8,697 bases of DNA from Nautiliaceae bacterium (GTDB taxonomy: Bacteria > Campylobacterota > Campylobacteria > Campylobacterales > Nautiliaceae). How positions within the stretch are numbered: the stretch's first letter is position 1; every line of letters starts with the position of its first letter. The DNA lies in contig JALVUH010000076.1 in the NCBI GenBank assembly GCA_027035735.1, forward strand, positions 1 through 8,697. The letters are read 5' to 3'. The notes beneath the pieces were generated by a model that worked only from the letters and a program-made list of their open reading frames with translations, was not told where the DNA came from and did no database searches. Below, one piece after another: positions 1 to 5,169 of the stretch. The position numbers and the translations under genes were made by a program.

Positions 1-629
1 GTAGAATCGCTGAAGAGATGATTATTTGGTCAACTAGTGAATTTGCTTTTATTACTTTAAGTGATGAATATTCAACTGGTAGTTCAATTATGCCACAAAA
101 GAAAAACCCAGATGTCCCAGAATTAATCCGTGGAAAAACGGGAAGAGCGTATGGGAACTTAATAACACTTCTAACTGTTATGAAAGGACTTCCTCTTGCA
201 TATAATAAAGATACTCAAGAAGATAAAGAACCAGTTTTTGATAGTGTAAAAAATGCTCTAATTTCTATTGAAATACTTAAAGAGACTTTAAAAACTATGA
301 AAATTAATAAAGACAAAATGTATGCTGCTTGTAAAAAAGGACATCTTACAGCAACTGATTTAGCTGATTATTTGGTAAAAAAAGGTATTCCATTTAGAGA
401 AGCTCATCATATCACAGGTAGAGCCGTTGCTTTGGCTGAGAATAAAGGAGTTGACTTAAGTGATTTAAGTTTAGAAGAGTTAAGAAGCATTGATGAAAGA
501 ATTGATGAAGATTTAGATTTAAGTTTGGAAAATTCAATGAATAGTAGAAAAAGTTATGGAGCAACAGCACCTGAGAGAGTAAAAGAACAAATTGAATATT
601 TTGAAAAATTTTTAAAGGAAAGTAAATGA
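1..629 (+). CDS. argH: argininosuccinate lyase, C-terminal part (5' truncated by window edge)
   Basis: Cytoplasmic enzyme of the last step of arginine synthesis; it splits argininosuccinate into arginine and fumarate. The frame is open from base 3 with no start inside the window, so the N-terminal half lies upstream. The fumarase/ASL superfamily signature GSSIMPQKKN is encoded at 78-107; its paired serines (81-86) lie on the mobile loop that carries the catalytic base in this family. After it come the usual helical region (DVPELIRGKTGRAYGN) and the C-terminal domain ending in YFEKFLKESK. The preceding residues RIAEEMIIW also match ASL. The stop codon overlaps the next start in an ATGA (626-629), so the following OsmC-like gene is probably translationally coupled. 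Identification is firm; only the C-terminal ~208 residues are visible. Confidence 0.96.
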   Translation, partial: RIAEEMIIWSTSEFAFITLSDEYSTGSSIMPQKKNPDVPELIRGKTGRAYGNLITLLTVMKGLPLAYNKDTQEDKEPVFDSVKNALISIEILKETLKTMKINKDKMYAACKKGHLTATDLADYLVKKGIPFREAHHITGRAVALAENKGVDLSDLSLEELRSIDERIDEDLDLSLENSMNSRKSYGATAPERVKEQIEYFEKFLKESK

Positions 630-1087
630 TTAAAATTAAACATATAGATGGCAAAAAATATGAAGCTACAAACGGTAAAGAGATTATTGTAATTGATACT
701 GAAAAATATTCGCCAGTAGAATATTTTATTACTGGTCTTGGGAATTGTTCGTTATATGATGTAGTAGAAATGGGTAAAAAACATAATATCAAAAATGCAA
801 AAATAGATATTGAATATAAAAGAAGAGAAACTTTTCCTAAAATTTTTACGGAATTCCATTTTATTTATACTTTTGAAAGTAATGCGGATAATATAACTGC
901 TAAAAGATGGGTATTGAGTTCACTTGAAACTTATTGTTCCACCATCAATACTGTAAGAAATACCAGCAAAATTTATTATACGATTATTCACAATAATGAT
1001 ACAATTGCATATAAAGAGACTATTTTATCAGGAAATTCTTCAAATGTTGAAGAATTTGAAGATGATGACTTTGGTTGTGTAGCTTGA
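626..1087 (+). CDS. OsmC/Ohr-family redox protein
   Basis: A 153-residue protein of the OsmC-like fold, a family of small thiol peroxidases and related proteins that act on organic hydroperoxides in the cytoplasm. Visible family features are the N-terminal beta-rich half, the first conserved Cys at residue 41 in GLGNCSLYDVVEM at the start of the central helix, and the second Cys at 104 in SSLETYCSTINTV. That is the two-cysteine arrangement of OsmC/Ohr. An extra acidic tail (EEFEDDDFGCVA) with a third Cys at 151 follows the domain. The ATG lies inside the argH stop (ATGA), with AAAGGA at about 614-619 as the ribosome binding site. Pairing with argH is probably operon convenience, since no metabolic link is obvious. 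Whether it is a true hydroperoxidase or one of the YhfA-like members of unknown substrate cannot be decided here. Confidence 0.85.
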   Translation: MIKIKHIDGKKYEATNGKEIIVIDTEKYSPVEYFITGLGNCSLYDVVEMGKKHNIKNAKIDIEYKRRETFPKIFTEFHFIYTFESNADNITAKRWVLSSLETYCSTINTVRNTSKIYYTIIHNNDTIAYKETILSGNSSNVEEFEDDDFGCVA

Positions 1088-1099
1088 AGCTAAAATAAG

Positions 1100-1114
1100 A
1101 AACCCGGTGGGTTT
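1100..1114. other. short perfect hairpin between osmC-like and hcp-like genes
   Basis: AAACCC-GGT-GGGTTT forms a 6-bp perfect stem with a 3-base loop in the 49-bp gap. On the + strand it is followed by AAAAAT rather than a T run, so it is not a standard terminator for the argH-osmC pair. On the - strand it is followed by a moderate T-rich stretch. A TAAAAT at 1091-1096 could be a -10 box placing the hairpin at the 5' end of the next transcript. Function uncertain. Confidence 0.4.
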
Positions 1115-1136
1115 AAAAATCTATAAAAGGAAAAAA

Positions 1137-1529
1137 ATGAAAAAATTAATATTAATAGCTATAGTATCTTTAGCATTTGCACTGCCTAAAAATCATGGAT
1201 TTACTAATGATCCTGGATTAAAACTTGCATTTGAAAAAAAATATAAAGCGGCACTAGCAAATTTTATAGAAAGATGTGCTAATGGAGATGGATATGCTTG
1301 TGGAATGGCAGGATATTTTTATGATAAAGGATTTGGTGATATTCCTAAAAATCATCAATTAGCAATTAAATTTTATAAAAAAGGGTGTGCTTTAGGAGAT
1401 GGAGATAGTTGTACTCTTTTAGGATATATTGCATATAAAAAAGGTGATTTAAAAAAAGCAAAAGAGTTATTGAAAAAAGGTTGTAAATTAGGCAATAAAG
1501 ATGCTTGTAATTATTTAAATAGATTTTAG
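1137..1529 (+). CDS. secreted Sel1-repeat, cysteine-rich protein (Hcp-like)
   Basis: A 130-residue exported protein built from Sel1-like (TPR-related) repeats. The start at 1137 is preferred over an upstream in-frame GTG (1107) because AAAAGG lies at 1125-1130, 6 bases before the ATG, and because it begins a clean signal peptide (KK, then a hydrophobic stretch, with likely cleavage after the AFA at residues 13-15). The mature part has helical repeats with cysteines at 47/55, 84/92 and 116/124. Each pair is separated by exactly seven residues, the pattern of the Helicobacter cysteine-rich proteins, where each pair forms a disulfide linking the two helices of a repeat. The location is therefore probably periplasmic or extracellular, and folding would need periplasmic disulfide formation. 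Such proteins are usually protein-binding scaffolds; some Hcps bind penicillin or hydrolyse beta-lactams, which cannot be inferred here. A terminator overlaps the stop codon. Confidence 0.88.
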   Translation: MKKLILIAIVSLAFALPKNHGFTNDPGLKLAFEKKYKAALANFIERCANGDGYACGMAGYFYDKGFGDIPKNHQLAIKFYKKGCALGDGDSCTLLGYIAYKKGDLKKAKELLKKGCKLGNKDACNYLNRF

Positions 1530-1548
1530 GGTTAATTCCCTATTTTTT
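1527..1548 (+). terminator. intrinsic terminator of the hcp-like gene
   Basis: TAGGG (1527-1531), loop TTAATT, CCCTA (1538-1542), followed by six T. The stem begins at the TAG stop codon of the hcp-like gene and also contains the last codons of the convergent lysE-like gene, so the two genes share this DNA with only two bases between their ends. On the - strand the hairpin is followed by AAAA, so it works only for rightward transcription. Confidence 0.75.
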
Positions 1549-2125
1549 CATATGCTTCATAAGCTGTTATAAATAACTTAATTGCAAAAAATAAAAATAT
1601 AATTGATGCAATTTTATTAATAAAAGCTAAAAATTTTTCTTCTAAATTTATCTTTGATGAAATTATTGCTGTTAGAATAAAAGCAATACTAATTCCTAAA
1701 AATAAAACAAATAGACTTAATATAATGTTCTTATTTAAAAAAGGAGTAATTATTATAGCAAAGAATATCATTGCTTTTGGATTTGAAAGATTAAGCAAAA
1801 GCGCTTCTTTGTAAATGTTTTTGTCTATTTTGCATTTATTAATATTTAGTTTTACTTTTTCTTTAAAGGATAAAAGTGCAATTCTTAAAAGATAAATACC
1901 CCCTAATATACCGACAATCAGTTGAAAATAAGGATTTTTACCAATATTGCCAAGTCCGAGTCCCACAAGTGAAAGATAAATAATATTTCCTGTGAGTATT
2001 CCCGCTACAGCTTTAATTGCATAATTTTTTCCATTACAAAGTCCTTGTTTAATAACATAAAAAATATCAGGTCCAGGAGTTAGAGCTGCGATAAATCCTA
2101 TTAAAGCTAAAATTATATAATCCAC
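1532..2125 (-). CDS. LysE/RhtB-family amino acid exporter
   Basis: A 197-residue inner-membrane protein of the LysE/RhtB translocator family, which exports amino acids or related small metabolites by proton exchange. Visible features: the N-terminal membrane segment ending in the family motif TPGPD (residues 16-20), several further hydrophobic helices (about 37-58, 66-87, 108-130, 132-157, 170-188), and NLSNPKA (112-118), the second conserved family motif. Length matches the family (about 200). The start codon is GTG at 2125-2123, with AAAAAAGG six bases upstream. It diverges from the aminotransferase gene across a 41-bp gap; one may make or degrade an amino acid that the other exports, but the substrate is unknown. 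No terminator of its own is visible at the 3' end. Confidence 0.88.
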   Translation of the reverse strand: MDYIILALIGFIAALTPGPDIFYVIKQGLCNGKNYAIKAVAGILTGNIIYLSLVGLGLGNIGKNPYFQLIVGILGGIYLLRIALLSFKEKVKLNINKCKIDKNIYKEALLLNLSNPKAMIFFAIIITPFLNKNIILSLFVLFLGISIAFILTAIISSKINLEEKFLAFINKIASIIFLFFAIKLFITAYEAYEKIGN

Positions 2126-2130
2126 TCTAC

Positions 2131-2160
2131 GCCTTTTTTGTATAATTATAATAAAAAGGC
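2131..2160. promoter_or_regulatory. mirrored divergent promoter for lysE-like and aminotransferase genes
   Basis: The intergenic region holds an imperfect palindrome. GCCTTTTT (2131-2138) and AAAAAGGC (2153-2160) flank the perfect palindrome TATAATTATA (2141-2150); the two 15-base halves match at 13 positions. TATAATTATA gives a consensus -10 box TATAAT on each strand (2141-2146 on +, 2150-2145 on -). The AAAAAGG in each arm is the ribosome binding site of the outward gene (6-7 bases before GTG 2125 and ATG 2167). Expected leaders are only about 13-15 nt. The two promoters should compete, since one polymerase would cover both -10 boxes. Confidence 0.7.
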
Positions 2161-2166
2161 TAAAAA

Positions 2167-3243
2167 ATGAAACCTTTTATAGTTATGGATATAGTTAAAG
2201 AAGCTTTAAAATTAGATGATGTGATACATCTTGAGATAGGAGAACCTGATTTGCTTCCTTCTCCTAAGGTAAAAGAAGCGGCTTTAAAAGCTATTGAGAA
2301 AAATAAATTTTTTTATACTGAAAGTAAGGGATTAAAAGAGTTAAGAGAAAAAATTGCAAAACATTACCAAGTTTTTTATAATGTTGAAGTAAATCCTCAA
2401 AATATAATAATAACTACTGGAACTTCTACGGCATTTTTGATAGCTTTTTATTTTGCTAAAAAGATAGCCTCTCCCTCTCCTACTTATCCATGTTATCCTA
2501 ATTTTGCGGAACTTGAGAATAAAGAATTCATCAATATCTCAACTGATAAAAATTTTAAATTAAATATAGATATGCTTAAAACTTATGATTTTGATACTTT
2601 AATGATTTCTTCACCAAATAATCCTACAGGTATAGTTTATGATAATAAAGAATTAAAAGAAATATGTGAATTTTGTGAAAAAAATAATAAACTTTTAATT
2701 AGTGATGAACTCTATCATGGACTTGTATATATAAATGAATATACTACTGCTTTGAAATTTAATAAAAATGCAATAATTATAAATGGATTTAGTAAATTTT
2801 TTTGTATGCCTGGATTTAGGATAGGATGGATAATATTGCCTGATAATTTAGTTAGAAAAGCAGAAATAATAGCTCAAAATATTTTAATTTCGGCTCCAAC
2901 GCTATCTCAATATGCAGCTCTTGAAGCATTTGATTATGAATATCTTCAAAATGTAAAAAAAGAATTTCAAAAAAGAAGAGATTTTTTATATGAAAATTTA
3001 AAAGATTTATTTGAAATTACACAACCACAAGGGGCATTTTATTTATGGTGTGATATAAGTAGATATTCTGATAATTCGTTTGATTTTGCCAAAAAACTTC
3101 TTTATAAAGCAAAGGTAGCCGTAACTCCCGGAGTTGATTTTGGTAATTTTCCAAATTATATAAGAATTGCGTATACTAAAAACATATATGAACTTGAAAA
3201 AGCCGTAATTAGAATAGAAAATTTTTTAAAAAACTATTGTTAA
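2167..3243 (+). CDS. class I/II PLP-dependent aminotransferase
   Basis: A 358-residue fold-type I aminotransferase (aspartate-aminotransferase superfamily, class I/II), cytoplasmic. Family markers in order: HLEIGEPD (21-28), the cofactor-phosphate loop around TTGTSTA (83-89), SPNNPTG (149-155) with the PLP-contacting Asn152, ISDELYHGL (178-186) with Asp180 binding the pyridine nitrogen and Tyr183, NGFSKFFCMPGFRIGW (206-221) with Schiff-base Lys210 and Arg218, and IRIAYT (332-337) with Arg333 positioned as the substrate carboxylate binder. The N-terminus is a little shorter than usual, but an in-frame TAA at 2161-2163 forces this ATG; AAAAAGG lies 7 bases before it. Amino-donor specificity cannot be read from the sequence, so no gene symbol is given. 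It is divergent from a LysE-type exporter. Confidence 0.92.
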   Translation: MKPFIVMDIVKEALKLDDVIHLEIGEPDLLPSPKVKEAALKAIEKNKFFYTESKGLKELREKIAKHYQVFYNVEVNPQNIIITTGTSTAFLIAFYFAKKIASPSPTYPCYPNFAELENKEFINISTDKNFKLNIDMLKTYDFDTLMISSPNNPTGIVYDNKELKEICEFCEKNNKLLISDELYHGLVYINEYTTALKFNKNAIIINGFSKFFCMPGFRIGWIILPDNLVRKAEIIAQNILISAPTLSQYAALEAFDYEYLQNVKKEFQKRRDFLYENLKDLFEITQPQGAFYLWCDISRYSDNSFDFAKKLLYKAKVAVTPGVDFGNFPNYIRIAYTKNIYELEKAVIRIENFLKNYC

Positions 3244-3259
3244 AATAAAATTAATTATG

Positions 3260-3265
3260 TATAAT
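3260..3265 (+). promoter_or_regulatory. -10 box of the atpE promoter
   Basis: A consensus TATAAT, 17 bases after the aminotransferase stop. Transcription would start at about 3271-3273, exactly where the inverted repeat of the atpE leader begins. No convincing -35 hexamer is seen, as is usual for Campylobacterota promoters, which rely on the -10 box and upstream AT-rich DNA. Confidence 0.6.
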
Positions 3266-3270
3266 TTCAA

Positions 3271-3318
3271 TGCGTTACGTGTTAAGTAGGGACACGCAAG
3301 CCGAACGGACGTAACGTA
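3271..3318 (+). promoter_or_regulatory. structured 5' leader of atpE mRNA
   Basis: A roughly 48-base segment, clearly richer in G and C than its surroundings, lies between the atpE -10 box and its ribosome binding site. CGTTACGT (3273-3280) and ACGTAACG (3309-3316) are a perfect 8-bp inverted repeat, extended by a G-U and a T-A pair to 10 pairs (3271-3280/3309-3318). A second, mutually exclusive stem is possible inside: CGTGT (3278-3282) with ACACG (3292-3296), loop TAAGTAGGG, which would keep only the lower 7 pairs of the outer stem. The remaining 3' part contains CCGAACGG. There is no T run after it, so it is not an intrinsic terminator. I do not recognise a known riboswitch family. It may be an mRNA-stabilising 5' hairpin or a regulatory element. 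Confidence 0.65.
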
Positions 3319-3339
3319 ATAAAATATTAAGGAGATACA

Positions 3340-3645
3340 ATGAAAAAAATTATTGCACTTATGGCAATTTTCGCAGCATTTGCATTCGCAGCAGATGGTG
3401 ATACTATGATTAAAGCATATAGCGTAGTAGCAGCTGTTGTAGGTCTTGGTCTAGCAGCACTTGGTGGAGCTATTGGTATGGGACATGCTTCTGCAGCAAC
3501 AATTGCTGGTACTGCAAGAAACCCTGGAATGGGTGGTAAACTTATGGGTACAATGTTCATCGCATTAGCGATGATCGAAGCACAAGTTATTTACGCACTT
3601 GTACTTGCACTTATAGCTCTTTATGCTAACCCATTCTTAGGATAA
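3340..3645 (+). CDS. atpE: F-type ATP synthase subunit c
   Basis: Proteolipid of the membrane rotor ring of the F0 sector; it carries ions across the inner membrane to drive ATP synthesis. The 101-residue precursor has an N-terminal signal peptide (MKKIIALMAIFAAFAFA, residues 1-17, cleavage near AFA/A), a trait of Campylobacterota c subunits, followed by two membrane helices. Helix 1 has the glycine-rich packing motif GLGLAALGGAIGMG (35-48), the polar loop is ARNPG (59-63), and helix 2 carries the ion-binding Glu80 in ALAMIEAQVIY. The residue after the Glu is Ala rather than Ser/Thr, which argues for proton rather than sodium coupling (inference from the family). AAGGAG at 3329-3334 is a strong ribosome binding site. 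Codons are less AT-biased than in neighbours, consistent with high expression. It stands alone, with its own promoter and terminator. Confidence 0.97.
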   Translation: MKKIIALMAIFAAFAFAADGDTMIKAYSVVAAVVGLGLAALGGAIGMGHASAATIAGTARNPGMGGKLMGTMFIALAMIEAQVIYALVLALIALYANPFLG

Positions 3646-3662
3646 TTTTTTATCCTTTTTTC
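3639..3662 (+). terminator. intrinsic terminator of atpE
   Basis: AGGATAA (3639-3645, containing the TAA stop) pairs with TTATCCT (3650-3656) around a TTTT loop. It is followed by a run of T broken by one C (3656-3668). A strong, classical rho-independent terminator placed directly on the stop codon. Confidence 0.88.
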
Positions 3663-3725
3663 TTTTTTTATTTTTATCTTTTACCCTCTGACACTTATTA
3701 AATAAATTCAATCTTATACAAGTTT

Positions 3726-3926
3726 TCAAACAGCATACTTTTCAAGCGTTATTTTTTTATGTTTATTATTAAAATAGTATTTGCTTACAAAATATTTTTT
3801 ACTCGTATTTCTGAGATGGATATATAAATTTTCTTCTATTCTAATCCATTTTTTTTCTTTACCGGTAATTTTCAAAGATTTAATTACGCTATCCGTAATC
3901 TTTTTTGTCTCCAGATTTGTCCCCAT
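3726..3926 (-). pseudogene. tyrosine integrase remnant, arm-DNA-binding domain only
   Basis: A 66-residue open frame resembling the N-terminal arm-type DNA-binding domain (DUF4102-like) of phage and island tyrosine integrases. It has KKITDSVIKSLKITGKEK, then the beta strands IEENLYIHLRN, KYFVSKYYFNNKHKKITLEKYAV. It stops where a normal integrase continues into the core-binding and catalytic domains, which are absent on either strand nearby, so it cannot recombine DNA. The ATG at 3926 is supported by AAGGAG (3940-3935) eight bases upstream; the frame is open further upstream to 4076 but that part looks non-coding. TATAAA at 3974-3969 is a possible -10 box. It lies about 230 bases from the 3' end of tRNA-Leu and reads away from it, the usual place for an island integrase. 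It is most likely a deletion remnant; a retained small DNA-binding protein is possible. Confidence 0.72.
3905..3924 (-). repeat. tandem GRRGACAA repeat pair in integrase remnant start
   Basis: On the - strand GGGGACAA (3924-3917) and GGAGACAA (3912-3905) recur at exactly 12 bases, overlapping the first codons of the integrase remnant. The longer ATTTGTCCCC (3915-3924, + strand) is a perfect inverted copy of 4036-4045. Probably recombinase or regulator binding sites. Confidence 0.55.
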
Positions 3927-4023
3927 TTTTTGAACTCCTTGTTGCGTATTTTCGGGGGTTTTAAGGCTTTTATACCCCTCAAAAAATTGTATAAAAATTT
4001 TGGGGCAAAAACAATGCGATTTT

Positions 4024-4045
4024 GAGGACAAGATTGGGGACAAAT
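4024..4045 (+). repeat. tandem GRRGACAA repeat pair upstream of integrase remnant
   Basis: GAGGACAA (4024-4031) and GGGGACAA (4036-4043), 12 bases apart, in the opposite orientation to the pair at 3905-3924. Together they bracket the roughly 100-bp region that holds the presumed integrase promoter. Probably operator-like or arm-type sites of the lost element. Confidence 0.55.
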
Positions 4046-4076
4046 TTTTTAAAATAACAACAAAGATTTCAAGCAA

Positions 4077-4147
4077 GTTTAATGTTTAACAGAATAACGA
4101 ATTGATGGGATGTTTAACATTAAAGTGTTTGAGGTTTAATTGTTTAA
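4077..4147 (+). repeat. cluster of GTTTAA repeats between integrase remnant and tRNA-Leu
   Basis: GTTTAA occurs five times in 71 bases on the + strand, starting at 4077, 4084, 4112, 4134 and 4142, with no TTAAAC counterpart noticed. Two copies share the longer ATGTTTAAC (4082-4090 and 4110-4118). The region adjoins the tRNA 3' end, where an integrase would bind arm sites, but AT-rich hexamers are cheap by chance. Apart from these and the GRRGACAA pair, the 3927-4157 gap holds nothing I can name. Confidence 0.35.
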
Positions 4148-4157
4148 AAGTTTTAAA

Positions 4158-4244
4158 TGGTGCGGCGGGGGGGACTCGAACCCCCACGGGCTTACGCCCA
4201 CAAGACCCTCAATCTTGCGCGTCTACCAGTTCCGCCACCGCCGC
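4158..4244 (-). tRNA. tRNA-Leu(GAG)
   Basis: An 87-base class II tRNA on the - strand. The acceptor stem GCGGCGG (4244-4238) pairs with CCGCCGC (4168-4162), followed by the discriminator A and an encoded CCA (4160-4158). The D arm contains AACTGGTAGAC. The anticodon stem CAAGA/TCTTG in tRNA sense (4217-4213 and 4205-4201) encloses the loop TTGAGGG, with anticodon GAG at 4210-4208. A long variable arm (GGGC-GTAA-GCCC) and a T arm with GGGGG-TTCGAGT-CCCCC complete it. It decodes CUC and CUU leucine codons. The integrase remnant downstream marks its 3' end as a former attachment site. Only one copy of the tRNA 3' end is present in the window, so no attR is visible. Confidence 0.97.
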
Positions 4245-4254
4245 AAGTAATGAA

Positions 4255-4263
4255 ATTTTAGCA
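4255..4263 (-). promoter_or_regulatory. extended -10 promoter of tRNA-Leu
   Basis: TGCTAAAAT on the - strand is an extended -10 element (TGn plus TAAAAT). It ends 11 bases before the mature tRNA 5' end at 4244, so transcription would begin only a few bases upstream of the tRNA. It lies just downstream of the terminator of the recN operon, so the tRNA is transcribed independently. Confidence 0.6.
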
Positions 4264-4272
4264 AAAAAGTAT

Positions 4273-4297
4273 AAAAAAATAAAGAGATTATTCTCTT
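4273..4297 (-). terminator. intrinsic terminator of the nadK-recN operon
   Basis: On the - strand AAGAGA (4297-4292) pairs with TCTCTT (4287-4282) around a 4-base loop, followed by TATTTTTTTAT. The TAA stop of the coiled-coil gene sits in the loop. It closes the operon 28 bases before the tRNA-Leu gene. Confidence 0.82.
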
Positions 4298-5169
4298 AAT
4301 TTATCTCTTAAAATTTTAACTTCATCTCTTAATTCAGGAATATTCAATTCAATAGTATTTAACATACGATTAACTATATTAATAATACCTTTTGATTCTT
4401 TAATTTCTTCTAATTCTTTATCTATTCTTTCAAGAAGAGCTAATACAAATGGAATATTTTTAATTTCTCTTTTTAGTTTAAATTCTAGGTTTGGATATAA
4501 TTCATCATAAATATATGCATATTTTTCTTTTTGTTTATCTAATTTTTCTCTTTCAAAATCTACAATTTTATTTTTTATAAGTGAATATTCTATATAGTGT
4601 TTGTTTTTATATGAAGGTCTTTTTTGAAATTCTTCAAAAATTTTTTTAGCTTTTTCTATTTGAAAATAATCAAAACTATCCATATCAAATATTATTTTTT
4701 TTAAATCAATTTCAATATATTCATTTTTTGAAGGGTTAAAATAAGGAACAGAATTGATATTTTTGATTTCTTCAAATTGTTTTTCATCAATAATTCCTAT
4801 AATTAGATTATTATCAAGTGTAAAAAAAGGAGAAATTTTATTAAGTAAAAATCCTAAAATAAATTTTTTTATATCTTCATTATAATTTGCATCAATTATT
4901 ATTAAATATCCGTGATTTACATTTTTTACTATATCAATAAAAGTTTTGTATTTTAAGTAATTGTCACTAAAAAATTTTTCTTCTTCTTTAATTTCTAATT
5001 TGTTAACTATATTTAATAGATTTTTTTTAAATTGTTCTTTTATATTTTTATCAACTTTACATTGTTTGAATAGTTTAAGTATATTATCTTTAGCTTCTTC
5101 ATTGTTTTTAGATATTTTTTCAAGTTTATCTTCTAATTCTTTTATTCTTTGCAATAAAACATTAACCAT
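4288..5169 (-). CDS. unknown coiled-coil protein, translationally coupled to recN
   Basis: A 293-residue protein that I do not recognise. It has no signal peptide or membrane helix and is very rich in Lys, Glu and Ile, so it is probably cytoplasmic. Residues 4-35 (LLQRIKELEDKLEKISKNNEEAKDNILKLF, in part) form a likely coiled coil. The middle alternates hydrophobic strands and helices: GYLIIIDAN near residue 87, and LIIGIIDEKQFEEI near 122-135. From about 205 to the end it is mostly helical, with further heptad-like stretches (LLERIDKELEEI; ELRDEVKILRDKL). No Walker, nuclease or zinc motif is visible. The ATG overlaps the recN stop by 8 bases (ATGGTTAA) with AAAGG upstream, so its synthesis is tied to RecN. 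By context it may serve in DNA repair or chromosome maintenance; this is inference only. Confidence 0.85.
   Translation of the reverse strand: MVNVLLQRIKELEDKLEKISKNNEEAKDNILKLFKQCKVDKNIKEQFKKNLLNIVNKLEIKEEEKFFSDNYLKYKTFIDIVKNVNHGYLIIIDANYNEDIKKFILGFLLNKISPFFTLDNNLIIGIIDEKQFEEIKNINSVPYFNPSKNEYIEIDLKKIIFDMDSFDYFQIEKAKKIFEEFQKRPSYKNKHYIEYSLIKNKIVDFEREKLDKQKEKYAYIYDELYPNLEFKLKREIKNIPFVLALLERIDKELEEIKESKGIINIVNRMLNTIELNIPELRDEVKILRDKLRE

Noticed and set aside
412..792. 126-codon open frame on - strand
   Set aside because: Antisense to argH and the osmC-like gene; low-complexity Leu/Phe-rich translation typical of the reverse strand of AT-rich genes.
3288..3308. Resemblance of GGGACACGCAAGCC and CGCAAGCCGAACGG to pieces of c-di-GMP-I riboswitch or twister-sister ribozyme sequences
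   Set aside because: Only short strings match; the remaining conserved strands and helices of either RNA are missing.
3271..3318. Intrinsic terminator for the aminotransferase gene
   Set aside because: The inverted repeat is followed by AATAAAATATT, not a T run, and the likely promoter of atpE lies before it.
3327..3560. 77-codon open frame on - strand opposite atpE, rich in Ala and Pro
   Set aside because: Shadow of the Gly/Ala-rich atpE codons; no start signal or family resemblance.
3927..4076. In-frame upstream extension of the integrase remnant to 4076
   Set aside because: The AAGGAG ribosome binding site and MGTN start at 3926 fit integrase N-termini; the extra 50 residues have no integrase likeness and contain the repeats.
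4102..4299. Open frame on + strand encoding a protein with a GGTRTPTGLRP-like stretch
   Set aside because: It is the antisense reading of tRNA-Leu(GAG), a frequent false gene call; its ends lie in the AT-rich flanks and it has no ribosome binding site.
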